Source: Bigelowiella natans CCMP2755
Lineage: Eukaryota > Cercozoa > Chlorarachniophyceae
DNA: 52,500 nucleotides
NCBI GenBank assembly: GCA_000320545.1
Contig: ADNK01001076.1
Location: 52,501-105,000 of the forward strand
Direction: 5' to 3'
Shown piece after piece: positions 11,977-25,500 of this stretch; within the stretch, counting starts at the first letter, position 1, and every line of letters starts with the position of its first letter. The notes beneath the pieces were generated by a model that saw only the letters and a list, made by a program, of their open reading frames with translations, did not search any database and was not told the origin of the DNA. Both the position numbers and the translations under genes were made by a program.

Positions 11977-14900
11977 CCTTGTCCTCGAAGAACCCTATCC
12001 AACGGTGGCTGTTGAGATTTGGATTCATGGAAGGAGTCAAGGAGAACTACATCCCCGCAGCAGGGAGTTGGGTTCCCAAAGTTATTAAGATAGGCATCGA
12101 ACAATTTAAAAAGGAAGTAGGAAGAGTAATTGGTGACATTGTGTCCAGTCCTCAGCCTTTGAATGACCTAAAAAACCCTATGGGACCAATGGAACCGTTG
12201 AAGATTATTCCTTTCGAGTATTTTAAAACACAACACAATAATCACACTTTAATTCGCCTCTGCATCACGAAGCAGCTTATATTTCTAACTTTTTTCTATT
12301 ATACAGGAACCGAGGATATGCAGTTTCCGTGCTTTTTGAGTGGAGGAACAACTGCATTAATGATATGAACGACCACGTTCTTCTCACCCATAGACGTCGG
12401 AGTGATAACAGCAGCTTCCACGGTAGGTGAAACTCGAATAGGTGAATTTTTTCCGACATTAAGTACTGATTTGTCAACGCAGCCAAAGGTGCAAGTCCTC
12501 TGAAGCAAGAAATCCAAATTGTAAACGGTCAAGTTGTTTCTCTGCAGGAAAATAAGAACCCTCATCAGGTACAGTAATGTAAATTTTGACCTCTTAGTGC
12601 TTAAAAATCACTCTAATTAGAACCGAGTCGAATCTGAGGAGACTTGTTGGCGAGAGAAGATTGATCATGGTAGTTAAAATCCGCCGTCATTTCCACTCCC
12701 ACTGGCTAAATAATACCATTTCTCAGCAACTCCCGAATCTGATTATGCAAAAGCATATTATTCTCTTGCAGTGGACTTTTACTTCTCGAACGGAGTAGCT
12801 GTGGTAGTGTGCTTGTTGTCGAGATCATAAATATCGACAACGCTCTAAGCCTTAAACAATAATAACTTCAGCTGGCAGATAGCCTGGATCAGAAACGGAT
12901 GTGCTTAATCATGGAGTACGCAATAAAGAGATTGATGGAATCCAAGCCAGCTCTTCGTAAAATGAAGGGATGGAACAAGAAAGAAATTCAGAAAATAGAA
13001 GCGCGATGGGCGTCGCGATGGAAATGGTTGCAATCCAAAACTAAGGTTTCAAAAGAAATGAAAGAAAACAAGAAGTAAAAATATCAGTTACACACACACA
13101 CACACATACACACAAATATACAAGTAAGTATATTCATGTTAGTGTGTATTTTGTTTTCAGGATGCCTGGACCTTTGCCATAGTAAAATTGTGTCAGCAGA
13201 ACACGCGAATCAACAACGTTGTTGATTATATAATAACTTTCTTGAAGAGTAAGAGCAGTTCAACCTTAAAGGAGAAAGCGGAAGGCATCACGAAAGTTTT
13301 AGATGCATTGGCGCAAATACAGTTGAGTGTGCGAAATGAAGATGAATTGGACATTGCAATTCGAACAATTTGCAAGCTGACTAAGTTATTCGAAGGTATG
13401 TCCGAGAAAATTAATTAACATAATAGACAGGTTTAAATTTTATTTTTCGTAGATTTAAAATCCAAGTGTCGGCTCGATCTAAAAGCAGGAATTTACAAGA
13501 TGCTGCTCAACGTGGGCAAAACTATCACGAAAATGTTAGAACCTGTCGCGTTACAGAAATGGAGAAGCAAACAGGGAAACACCTACAACACCAAATACAA
13601 TGACTGGTGCAGATGTCTCGAAAATCTTTACTCAAAAGTCAAAGCGTGGTTGGACGGGAAATGGTTCAGAAAAGACGAGGTATTGCGTACATCAACCATT
13701 TGTATGAACTTTCAAAAACAGAATGTTGTTGCAGGCATACTGGGTGGCCTGTCCGCTTCTCGTTGTGACTTTAAGATGCTCAAATACCACAATACTGATG
13801 CAGAAGCTAGATGAGATCCTTGTAATTTTGGAGAAATGCCTGCCCATGAAGCATCGAAATCCATCGAAAGATCTCAAGGAAGTTGCAATCCAGGGGGCAG
13901 CCGATTTGTTACATACATACGTTGTTCGAATTCAATACAGTGGTCGCGATAATCCCCTTCAAAAAGTTCAACAAATAATATCTCGTTTTTTTGTTATATC
14001 GCCGACCCACGAACTGTCAGAGAAAAAAGATTATTTCTTGAACAGTAAAGACAAGGGTTCACTCCACGACTCTCTCGTGAGAATGATCGTCTCGGTCGCT
14101 GATGCGGGATACCTCCCGTACTGCCTTGAAAATATGATTCTTCCCGCTCTTTCCTTCTACTCTGACGCCATCCAAGAGACAAGGAAGCCTCCTTCCTCAT
14201 ACAATCTTAAGCAGAAACGAGGAGCCTTGAAAAAGGCCCAGCAGGAGTTAACTCGATGGGAACACAACTCATCTTGTCTCATAGTTGTGTTGGAAGGAAT
14301 GTTAAAGATGACAAATGTCGACAAAAATACTCTCTCGAATTCTGACATCTTACGCGAGATGCAGAAACCTTTAACCCGCACGTTGGTCCATTTTTGCCGC
14401 CAAGTGTTCGCCAAATGTAATGAAATTGGATGCAGTCATAAGAGAAAACAGGCTTCTGACCCATCCTTCACGAAATCCCTAAGGTCATGGGCATCCCCAT
14501 TTTCTTCACCAACAAAAGACAGAGTCATCGAGCCAATTTGTCTACAAAACGAAATGGAAGGATGCCACTCAATTCGAGTGTATAGGGGAGCTCTCTTGGG
14601 TATTCCGCTTACTTTTGATCTTTTTTACAATGATAGCAAACAGGGTCAATCTACTCGATTTGGTAATACTGGAGTAGCGCCTCTATCTCCACGTCCTTTG
14701 CTTTTGATCGTCACGGATTCTCGCTTTCATCCTAACGATGAGATATCTTCTGCTGCGTTCTCTGTGATTAAGTGGGCAGCAAAAATAGAAATTTCTCGTT
14801 GCCTCATCGCAAATCGAATGATACAAATCTGCACTGCAGCTGTTGGCAGACTAGATCCATATTCTGGTCGCTATCTGGATTACCTACAGGAATTCTTAGA

Positions 14901-17900
14901 GTATCTTGGAGGATTATCTCCAGCAGCCGCTTCTACAAATAGATGCTGTAGCAGATCGGCTGGGAAAACCCCTCTTGGATTTAATATCTGCTCGTTAGAA
15001 ACTCTATACCTGGTTACATTCTGCCATCCCTCTGCTAGCATCAGGGGTAAGGGATTCTACTTCTTGGAATTTTGCCGAAGGCTATCACAAAGCGCAAAGT
15101 CTCGAAGGCAAGCACTACCCTTGCCTATTATCGCCGAAAGTAAACATAAAAGATTGGAATTAGAATGCTTTGTCGGAAATTGGGATTTAATAGGTCTAAG
15201 AAACTCCGGGGATAAATCAGCAAATGTCAACCCTACGGGAACCCGAAACAGCCCATTACGAGAGAATAGGAAAATGTGCTACTTGCATAAGGAGTTAGAT
15301 CGCTGCGCGGATTCCGTTTTTTGTGATGTAGAGTCTCATTCACATTTCAAGACTCTGGAGGATGCAGCAAAGTCCTCTATTGATAATTTGCAGCTTCTTA
15401 AATCCTATGCAATTTACGAAGGAAAGATGAATCATTCTTGGATGATAATTCTCGGGTCAATGTGGCGTCACTTGTGCGGCAGAAAATGCGAAGTCAGTCT
15501 GCCTGTAGCAATGGCCTGGAGTACAATAACAGAAGCTCTTATCCGTCAGATCAACGCTGGAGGTCGTTTCCGTGGGGATATCGGATCATGGAAGCTGCAT
15601 ATGGTCGCAGCACTTGCTGCTGGAAAATTCCAAATGAATAGGCCAAAAAAATACCACAACCATCGGCTCCATCGTCAACACCAGCTATGTTCTCTGCGAA
15701 GTGATCTAATGTTAGGAATTCCACCCAGATCTTCAAGTATTAAGCATCGATGTGATGAGCTCTTCCATCAAGATGAAAGCAAGATTAAAAAGCCTTTGAG
15801 GAAAAACCTCATCCCGGAGCATCGCGTCTTCCCGATCCTCAAAACTGTGATAAATCGTCTTGCTGCAAACGATTCAGATCATCGTGCTACGGCCATCACA
15901 TGTCTTTCATCGCCTCGACCCGACCAGATAGCCAGCCTTCTGCGCTGGCTGTTCCAGGCCCCACCAATAGTCAATGAATTTGAAAGTGAGGGAATCGAAC
16001 AGGAGAACGAATCTATGGCAACGACGTGTCGATTGGAAGTGAGTTCGGATATGTTGAATTGGAAGTCAGCAGCGCAAATTGTCAAATTGATTTTAGATAG
16101 AGTAAATCACGATTCAGATTGCGCAAAAGAGATGAAGAAGCTCATGCACCCCTACCTACATTCTTTCATAAAGCAAACCATGAGAATGCTTTCCGAGCCA
16201 AAATTATCGCTTCGATGGGACTTACTATCACTGAGAATTCATTGCTGCAGTATTATAAAAAGTTGCGTCCCGTTTTTTGAAGCAACAGAACGCGACTTCA
16301 AGTTCCGCCACGAAATCTTCCGACAATTAAGTACATGGTCAGGAATCACGAAAGACGGGGAAGTGTATTTTCATCGAGCTCAAAACCACCGAAAGGCGCA
16401 TGTAGAAGATGCTGAAAATCAAGAATACATTGCTCAGGCTGAGAAAGTAATTAGCCAGCAATATCAAAAATTGAAGGAAAAGGCTACGTCTGCGGTAACA
16501 GGGATTCTGGAGGGGCCGACATTTGATGCTGTTCTTCAGGAATTATGCAAACCAATCTACCCATCTCTCAATGTCGTTGATGCCAGCGTCACCACCCGTA
16601 AGAGCCCTGTATTCACTTGGATCGACAAGGCCCTCCAAGACAACAGCTCTTCTGTAGTAGAGGCGGGAGTCGATGGCCTTTGTGCGTTGATGAAGGGAAA
16701 TCCAGGACTAGCTAGTCTGTTCGTGGGTCAATGTTACTTTGGTTCTGGGCGTGTAGCCCGCCGTTATTTCCAGGCAATTGTCCATGTTTTGAAAGATCCT
16801 GCAGCACAAAGCCGAATAATTGCATCATCATCCAAAGGCGAAAATAGAGTGACGGGCCTTAGCAGTGGCAGTAATCCTACCGGATCATCATCTTCTTCCT
16901 CTTCGCTCTCCTTTTCATCCTCTTCAGGAGACGCAAAAGCTATAGCAGCGGCACAACCTAAGTCATCAGCAAATATTGATTCCCAACCACATGTGGAACT
17001 GGAATGGTATCGGCTTGTAGTTTTGATAATGTTCAAGGTCTCAGATGTGGAGAAATGGGTCCGATCCCTCGCTCTGAGTTTGCTGGCAGCTAAGGAAATA
17101 GAATTGGCTAAGGTTTTGTCTAAGTGTTACTCAGCAGCCCCTAATAAGGATAATCAGGACAAGCAAGAAGATGATCCAAATCAAACCATTGTATTTGACA
17201 CAGCAGAAGCTACAGAGGCTACTTTCAGCGAGACTACGAGTGAACACGACGTGGGAAGCTCATCGGGACCACCCTCTCCAACCGATGGTGCTCAGAGGAG
17301 GCGCCGCAGTAAACATTCTCTTTCTGGGCTTCTTGGGCCTAACTCCAATATTTTGGATGGGAGATACAATCAGCTAATGAAAATTTCCGAATTTCTTGCT
17401 GACGAACTGCATTTGACTGCAAGAAGCATATGTTTATTAGTGATAGAGGTCCAGTCGTGCTTGAAAATTGCTTTTTTCAAAGAGCAAGAAAATATATCTC
17501 CTTCTGAAACCAGGAGAGTAGATGCAAGAGTGTCTCGTTTACTTCGAATTCTGCCACCATATTTAGAACGCCTTGAGCTGCTTCAAGATGATGCGAAGGA
17601 TTCCCTGGACAAGAAACACGAATATCTTTCGGCAACACCATCAAAGCCTACAGATATCATGAGTCAGATACTCGACGTAGTCTTCAGCGTGACGTATCGA
17701 TTCTCTAAAACGCATACAAACGAAACAGCAAATATTTGGACGGCGATTGTGCATTGCAAGAGCAATGTGCGATACATCGTATGGTATCTGCTGCGAAGAA
17801 AAGAACTAATGCCGCAAGGGGACCCTACAAGTAGTATTAGTAATGATGATGCCCAAGATGAGGAGGAGCAGCAGAAATGGCTGCAGACCGCTAGGAGAGT

Positions 17901-19621
17901 GGTATACCTCCTTTCAAGCGAGGCTCCACGAGAAACTACTTTGGTATTAGCTCATGCTATCGCACAACGCTTTAATCATACCAAACCAGCACCAGCGAAA
18001 CGGCGTGGGAAAGAATTCCAAGAGCAAATTATTCCGATCGGCATTTTGTTGCTGGAAACGCTTTGTGAAGCTGTGGATATTGTCCCAGTTCTTGAAGCAA
18101 GTGTAGATCACATCGCTCTCCTGCCCATAGTACTGATGATCACTTTTTCATTTTACGTATGACATGCTCCCGATAAAATTAGCTTTGAATTTTGCAGCAA
18201 TTTTTGTTGAACTGAATCTTTGTTAGGTATTATTCTGTGCTGTGACATCGGTTATTGCGGAGAGCTGCAAGGTTCTCTCGATGGGAATTTGATTGTATTA
18301 AAACCACATAACTAATTATATGAAAAATATATTTAGAGGGTTCGAAGAGCTGCGCGGCAGGCACTGGCTCACATAATATATCACCACGAAGTTAGAAGAC
18401 AAAGTGGGGAGCGAGGGACATTGCGGCGACCTTCATGGGAAGTTGTCAAGCTTGTTGGAATACTAACTGGAAGCTCGGTACTATCTCATCCCTATTTAAA
18501 AGTTGCAAAACGTTAAATCTCTTATTAAATCTTACGTTTTGCTCTGCTTCCAGGTTCCCACTAACATACACTCTTTCTGGTACGCGCAAGAACACTATAG
18601 AGCCCACTCGTGGGAACGGAGGCGTTGGCAATTTTCTATATCCGATCAGAAATCAAAACGAGTTTACCGCAAAGGAGAGCTACTCGACATGATTTCTTTG
18701 GTTGTCAACGAGTCAATCGCAAATAAAATGTCCTTGCAGCATTCTATCGGGCAGCGTAGAAGAATATCAATTCTTCCAAAGGGGCAGTCGTTGATGCATT
18801 GTGCTCTGCAAATGGTAACATCTGGGTATCAGCCAATAGGAAATGCAGAGACAGCGGCAAGCCTATTTGCAGCACTCGCGCCTTGCGAGTCAGGCTACCA
18901 CCACGCTGATACCTTATGCAAGTTTGCGCGTCGTCTCATGAAAAAGTACAATAACTCTCAATCGCAAGGAATAGGTGGGAGCATCAGGTCTGCAATTGGC
19001 GTTGAGGTTGGCGGTGGTGTCTCTGCTCCTATTGGTTTCAATCGTGTGGCTCTGATTTTGGACTGCCTTCTAGCTCTCGTTGAACAGATCCCCGTTACTA
19101 CTACTACTTCGGGCAAGATAAAACAAAATACTGATGCTACTGCAGACGGAGACGGAGGAGAATCGTTCGTGCACCATCGCAGCAGATCAACATTGGCGAC
19201 GCTTGTATCAAATGAAAGGATAATGGAAGTCTCGTATGTATTGGAGACGATCGCGGTGACATGTTCCGAGCTTGCGCATAGTTTTTTACCCCGGGTGCAA
19301 CGCCAGTCTCTGAACAAAACTGAATCAGAAACTCTTAACTTTTTCCTTGTGTTGTTGCTTGCGACTATCGAACGTTTTGAGGACGCTCAATTTGCGCACC
19401 TCAGAAATTCGGACTCAAAGAAAACAACGTCGAGTTCCAAAATTCCAAAAAGCACGAAGACCCTCGCGTCCAATCTGCAAAGATTGTGGCTACTTTGCCT
19501 ACATGGTCTAGGTTCAGATGAAATACGCATGAATTCATCACACCTACTTGTTGAGATATCGACATGGACGACAGCAGCTGCGTTGGGCTTCATTGACAGC
19601 TTGCTCCTAAAATGTACTAGC

Positions 19622-19656
<35 letters not shown>

Positions 19657-21602
19657 GAGTCCAGAGGGCTCCGTGAAGAATGAGATGAAAGTCCTTTCGG
19701 GAATAAGAGAAGGAGACAATGCCAGCAGTGTGTTGTCTTTGGGGACTGTTTCGAAGACAGAAATGGGCGTAAGCGCAGATACTCATCGCATCCTTCTGAC
19801 TTCCGTTTTGTGTATAATGGATGTAATTCGATGGAAATCAAGGCTAGGAACTACTGTTAAATTGCCTATGATGAAGAGATTTGTTGAGGCTGCAAAAAGG
19901 AAACTAATCTTTTGGAAGTCTTTCAGTAAGGGCTCCAATGTGACGCAATGTGTCCCAGTCGCTGTATTTGATAATTTGCGAATCCTTGTACACCTAATTG
20001 GGATCGAGATCACCGAACGAAATAGGAGGATCGAGAATAAACACAATTCAGGAACAGCACAGCAGTTAATTGGGACAGCTCTATCATATGCAGATTTACA
20101 TAGCGATGCTGCTGCGCTGTCTGCTTCAACTAAGTTCATAGATGACACCACCCGTCTTCTATCTAAGGCGTGTGTTGAGCTTTACAAGGTGGGCACAAGG
20201 CCACAATTACAAGAACTGTGGAAGTTTCTCTTATCCATAGTGCAAAAGGTAGTAGCACAGGTTCAGTATGCCGCCCATTCATTCTCTCTTGTCATCTCAG
20301 GAATATAGATTTTGAAGCAGTTGCATTTGTTCTAATTGTACTGATATTCTTTCATTGCTCTGCTACCAGGAGTGTGAATCCCGTTCTGCGACTGGTGCAA
20401 GTAGCTTCAACATCTTCACGTTCCCTTTGGCCATGCTTACAAATCTAGTGAACAAGTTCCCAAAGACGGAATTTGTTCAGCAGATTCCCCAGGCTCATGC
20501 GATCGTACAACATCTCATCTCCACCTGCCCCTACTATGTACTTAGTAATTTCGTTGAGAGCTTGGCCAGGATTGATTCGGTTTTCCACACTTCGGAAAGA
20601 GGCAGAGGGGCAGGAAGAAGTCATGATGACGCCAAGAGGATGGCTAGCAGCCTTCCACACCAGAGAACTGATGCAAAGCGTAGTATTATTCAAAAAAGAT
20701 CAGAACAGAAGAGGAGTAGAAGACTGACAACAACATTGGAGGTATGCCATTTAACTTTGATTCAAACGGTGTAGTACTTATCGATATCGGGTTCCCGTTT
20801 AACTTACAGGTGTATGGAGACGTCGCTCTTTTCAAATCTGAGGATCTTGAGTCATTGGAGAATGCATCTATAGTAGATCCGCATAGAGAGCGAGCTCCTG
20901 TCGCTAAGCAAAAGTATCTCCAGCCTTAAAAAATCATAAACCAACACATCAGGCCACCGCACATTTGATACTTTTCCTTCGATATGTTTCGTCATTTGAT
21001 ACTCTATTTTTCATTATGATGATCTAACGCTCAGGCACGAATTGCAGCAGCAGCAACAGCAGCAGCTTCCTACAATAGCAGACGACGAGGAGAGCTTTGC
21101 GGAAACAGCGGCATCGTTCAGCCCTGCTACTGCAACAAATGCTCGACCACCGATACCTTCGCTTCCCCCCCCAACACTACCACCTAGACCGCAAAAAGGT
21201 GCAGCAGCATCAAGGAATAGAGTGGGGCGAGGTGATACCAAAGGAAAATCAGATAATCTTCCGTTTGATTCAAGGTCGTTGTCGTCGTCCTCATCATCAT
21301 CGAGGCGACCGTATACTCGCAAACAGGACAGAAAAAAGAAAGATTCCAATTACCTGGAAGCCTTGCGTAGTGTCAACGGAGGAGACAGTAGTAGTAGGCA
21401 GAAGAAGGTGCGCAGAAAAAGAGGAGATCCACAATCTCCACAGACGATAGCTGCAAAGCAAAAAATTGATTCTGCTAGTAATGTAATTGGGTTTGGCAAA
21501 AAGACGCCCGAGGACAAGATGTACAGACAAAAACTATCACGGAGGAACACAAAAGCCAATATGCCGAAAATTAATGTTCCCAACCATCACCAAGTGAATT
21601 AA
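11977..21602 (+). CDS. Furry/MOR2/Tao3-family cell-morphogenesis scaffold
   Basis: Thirteen exons join in phase to about 2,798 codons, matching the size class of Tao3 and Furry. They are 11977-12217, 12307-12422, 12483-12568, 12872-13045, 13161-13395, 13453-13679, 13735-18129, 18227-18271, 18337-18477, 18554-20248, 20370-20741, 20810-20913 and 21035-21602. Family landmarks: an N-terminal segment GYAVSVLFEWRNNC like the Furry start; LLHTYVVRIQYS; a helical-repeat stretch ANDSDHRATAITCLSSPRPDQ; WIDKALQDNSSSVVEAGVDG; and VLIMFKVSDVEKWVRSLAL. In animals, fungi and plants these scaffolds support NDR-kinase or polarity signalling. The tail has Ser, Gln and Lys/Arg-rich low complexity. The start codon is unresolved: exon 1 is open to a 5' acceptor, and the first in-frame ATG is 12029. 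Confidence 0.85.
13090..13121. repeat. (CA)n in a Furry-gene intron
   Basis: An interrupted ACAC dinucleotide tract lies within the 13046-13160 intron. Confidence 0.85.
19616..19656. repeat. (AGT)n encoding poly-Ser in the Furry gene
   Basis: About 13 AGT units lie in exon 18554-20248 and encode Ser. The tract is in frame and expandable without a frameshift. Confidence 0.85.
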
Positions 21603-21839
21603 TGAATGTAGCGAATCAAAGCAAGGTCAGTCCAGAAGTCGTCAATTATCGTAAGTTATATGACATTATATGAAACTAAAATTTAACTATGAAGAACTAC
21701 AACGCAATATACACTGCAATGTACCTCAATGATGCATGTCCTGCTCACATAGATCATTTATAAGACAAAATAGCTCACCTTATGTAGTTCAAGGTATCAA
21801 TGACGCTTCGCCGTCTCCACCATTGACAAGCAAAATGGG

Positions 21840-22810
21840 TTGTAGTTGAACAAAACATTTACTCTAGTACTAAATGTCTCACGCTAGCTAGCCAGCACGT
21901 TCGCAGATGAAGAAATCTAGCGCACATGCATGTCTAGATGTTATCGTAATTTAACAATCCAAAAAAGAGAATACAAATCTAGAAAGCTAGAAAGGCTCAA
22001 TGAATCATCACTAGATCACACAATGCTAGAATGCAATGTGCAAGGTCTACTGGTCTAAATCTAGAGATGCACAGCACGTCCAGGCCTAGCTAGCTAGAGG
22101 CTCGCGTGTGTCAGCGCTAGAGCGCAGTAGTGGCAGTCTAGCAGTCAAGCAGTGACGCCTCTCTAGCTAGCCCTACTAGCCTGTCTAGCTGTTCTGGTGC
22201 TCAGTGCTAGCTAGCTAGCCTGCTAGCCTGTCTAGCGCTTTCGGAATCTCAGCGTCTAGCTGCCATGCTAGCATGGCTACTAGATGGGCCTAGCTAGCTA
22301 GCAGGGCTGCCACCACTAGCTAGACCAATTGATGCCAGCTAGCCCCAGAGCCAGCATGCATGCTGGCATGTCTGCGATGTCTACACAGCAAGCTAGATGT
22401 GGCGCAGCTCAGAGAAGTTGCATGGAGCATGATAGCTCCAGAGCTAGCACTGGCATGGAGCACTCTGGCACTCTAGCACTTGCTAGCTAGCTAGAGCATG
22501 GCTGTGGTGTGTCAGCTGTCAGCGCAAAGCTCACAACAGTGATCGATGAATGGATGGAGTCGGGTCCAGCTGGCCAGCTAGCCAGGCTAGCAGGCTAGCA
22601 GGCTAATAGGATCACAGGGGTGCTCATCAATCAGGATCTTTCGGCTACAGCTGAGAAACTTCTTTCATTGTTCATTGATTGTTCACATTCGAGCGATCGC
22701 CGCCTCACGTGCTGCAGCTAGCTAGCGTGCTAGCGTGGCTGGTGGAATTGCCAGGCTGTTCCCAGCTAGCCAGACGCCAGGCTAGCAGGGCTAGAGGGCG
22801 GTTTGATTGC
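21840..22810. repeat. CTAG/GCATGC-rich palindromic island 3 (tandem gap), strongest example
   Basis: This is the densest CTAG block in the window: several CTAG per 60 bases between 22080 and 22510, many as GCTAGCTAGC, with GCATGC palindromes near 22350. It lies between the end of the Furry gene (21602) and the start of the NAA10-like gene (about 23170). The open frame at 22679-23071 inside it has no coding character. Confidence 0.7.
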
Positions 22811-23167
22811 TTCAATGGAAATGTGGCAATGCGAAGTTCCGCCTCCGGCGCAGCCCATCTGGTCATCCTCGATCACCATGCTGGAATGCCAGCTGGGGGA
22901 CCACTTTTGAATGAATTGAATCTCGCTCACTTGCCGTTCAAAGAAGGCATGGTTATTTCAAGGTGCGACAAGCTTCGAAACTCTGTCTCAAGAGAAAAAA
23001 GAAACGCTCTCTGCCGACGACGATCATGCCGCCACTGCTCCTACCTCTGGATGCCTGACATGCTGCTTTAAGCACTTGAAACACAAATTGAAACGCACCT
23101 CTGATACCTCATACAAGCGCTTGAGCAAAATCTACACAAAACATATCATCATCTGTAGGTATTTCAG

Positions 23168-24451
23168 ATCACAACAGCTTAGTGCCTCAACTGTCACGTG
23201 CACGCATCTGCCACGCGTTCGGAATGAAGGAATTGAATGAGAAGGCACTGCCAGAAAACTACCCCATCCAGGTGGTCTTCTCAATAGATACTGAATGATT
23301 TTAGGGTAATCTTGTATTTCCCATATTTTGACTGCGGTAGTCAAATAAACTTCGCCTCGTGCGTTCTAAGTCCCCAAGTGTTGATGTTGAGCAATTGACT
23401 AGGTTTGGGTATGGCACATGCTCTCGTTCCCGGATATTTCTCACGTAGCCACCTACGGAGGTAGTCACACAGATTTTTTCCTGCACATCGCTCTTTCGAA
23501 GAGAGGTGCTTGGAAAATGATAAGATCTTTAAAAAGTTGTTTGCTGAGATGCGAATACTCTTTTTGCCTGATAGTCTTAAAAATGAAAGTAAAACAAGTT
23601 CGCTACCAATGCGAGTGCTACAGCTTATTAATAGCGTGTTTGGAATAGGCAAGGTTATCGGTTACGTTCTCGGATGCATCAGACCAGTTGCATCTCCACA
23701 ACCAGCACCGGCATCAACTTCAACATCATCGGCCTCCTCTTCATCATCCAACCCCGAGCGCGTATCACGAAATGCAACGAGCTGTGCATCGGCTGAGCCG
23801 AAAGCGGTTAATTGGGAATGGGAGGGCCACGTCACCTCGTTAGCAGTAGATCCTTCTTTTCAGAAACTTGGCATCGCGACTAGGTATTTTGTTGGCAACC
23901 CTCCATATCGATATCCGAAATATAGGCTAAGTATTGTGTGAGGTACTTTGCTTTGCTTTAGCATGAGGAGTTTCTTTTTGGTATGATTTGCCTCTTCCGT
24001 ATACTATTACTATTCCCCGAATCCATCTCCGCTCGTGCAGCTTGATGAAACTTGCCATGTTCGAAATGCGGAGGGCACACAATTGCTCCGTTTGCAAGGT
24101 AAAGTGATTCTGTCGTCCACTGTTTTATAGCGGGTCGGAAAGGGTTGAATGGTTGATGAGGATTTTCTTTCGATGGCGAACATAGATTATTGGTTTCTAC
24201 TAAATCTGATTGGACGATGATAATTTCACATCTTTTCCGTGGCAACAACGCGTAGCTGCACGTGAGAGAACACACCAATCCGGCCGCCGTCAAACTGTAC
24301 TATCAACACTAACATGAACTATGTTTCGATGATATTCTTCTTTAAAATGAATATGTGTGGGCGCTTATATGTATTTTTTTGGATTTGTTTCCAAGTATAT
24401 GTAAATGTACATTTATCTATGCAGTTATGTGTGTATTATGTGCGGTCGAGC

Positions 24452-24489
<38 letters not shown>

Positions 24490-25442
24490 TTGCAGACATA
24501 ATCCCGAATGCATGTCTACCGTGTGCAATCTGCAAGTGAACAAAATAATACCCATTAGTTATTTCATTTGAGAATTTTTGTTTAAATCAGGTATCAACAC
24601 CACCTTGCGTTTGACTGTACAAACATCACCAAGGCCTACTACGACGACAACGTAAGATTTCTGCCCAAATACTGCTGCAGCATCAATCGTTACATCCACA
24701 ATAATGGTGTTACTCCACTGCAACTCGAGTACTGTTTTAGAGCCCCACTTCATAGATGATGATGTTATGATTGTACCGATGCAAAGGAAAACGCGCTTTG
24801 CATGGAGAAGGACCTCCGCTATATTAGAAATTACGAGAATCTACTTTCCCATCGATTCCAGGAGAAAGAACATCGGCACGTTCAAGGACAAAAGGAAGAA
24901 ACAGATAGGACAACGAAGGCAGGTAGGAGCGATGACAAGAAGAGTGGTGAAGGCAACGCAGCGGAGGAGGTGAGGGAAACAAGACAACCAGAAGGAGAAT
25001 ATGGCTTATCAAATCGTCTTCATTCCATGAAACTGTCTCAGCACGGAGAGAAAGAGAAAAGTAGATTAGAGGGGGGGTTGATGGTAAAGCAGTCGTCAAT
25101 AGAAGCAGCAGCAAAAACAGATCGAATTGACAAAGAAGACAAAGGTGAGGATAAGCAAACAGCAAGAATAGGTAACATGGCGCACAGGGGAAATACGACA
25201 CAGAACCAACCGCTTGAAGAGGAGAAAAAAGACAATGGTGGCAGTAGTACCACTACTAGTGGTATTAGTCCCTGTGGATCGTCGTCTTCGTCATCGTCAT
25301 CATCCATTGTAGCAACGTGGAAGAGAGCCATCAATTGCCAATTTCAAGTGAGTACTTGGCAGGAAGCATTCGTTGTAGGAGAAAGGCATCACTATCATCA
25401 TCACGCATCTTTCTCCTCCTCCTCCTCCTCCTCCTACTCACA

Positions 25443-25481
<39 letters not shown>

Positions 25482-25500
25482 ATTTCTCTACCATAACTAG
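23168..25500 (+). CDS. NAA10: NAA10/ARD1-like catalytic subunit of N-terminal acetyltransferase A
   Basis: It transfers acetyl from acetyl-CoA to protein N-termini. Exons: about 23168-23271, then 23403-23460, 23649-23883, 24041-24098, 24256-24296, 24591-24651 and 24787-25500, all in phase. Motifs in order: KELNEKALPENYPIQ; VWVWHMLSFPDISHVA; GGKVIGYVLG; GHVTSLAVDP; the acetyl-CoA loop QKLGIA; LHVREHTNPAAVKLYQHHLA; KAYYDDNENALCMEKDL. A Ser/Pro-rich insert of about 45 residues separates GYVLG from GHVTSLAV, where NAA10 has about 12. A 230-residue charged, Ser/His/Ile-rich tail follows the domain and ends in a repeat-encoded Ile run. The first exon is open upstream, and the first in-frame ATG (23223) would cut the first strand, so the true start is probably on an unseen short exon. 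Confidence 0.87.
24448..24487. repeat. (TG)n in an NAA10-like gene intron
   Basis: About 19 TG units lie in the 24297-24590 intron. Confidence 0.9.
25443..25482. repeat. (ATC)n encoding poly-Ile at the NAA10-like C-terminus
   Basis: About 13 ATC units lie just before the predicted stop. Either the protein really ends in Ile residues, or the coding region ends earlier by an undetected splice. Confidence 0.8.

Noticed and set aside
22679-23071. Plus-strand ORF of 130 codons
   Set aside because: It lies in and just after the CTAG island, has no homology or splice context, and its composition follows the island words.
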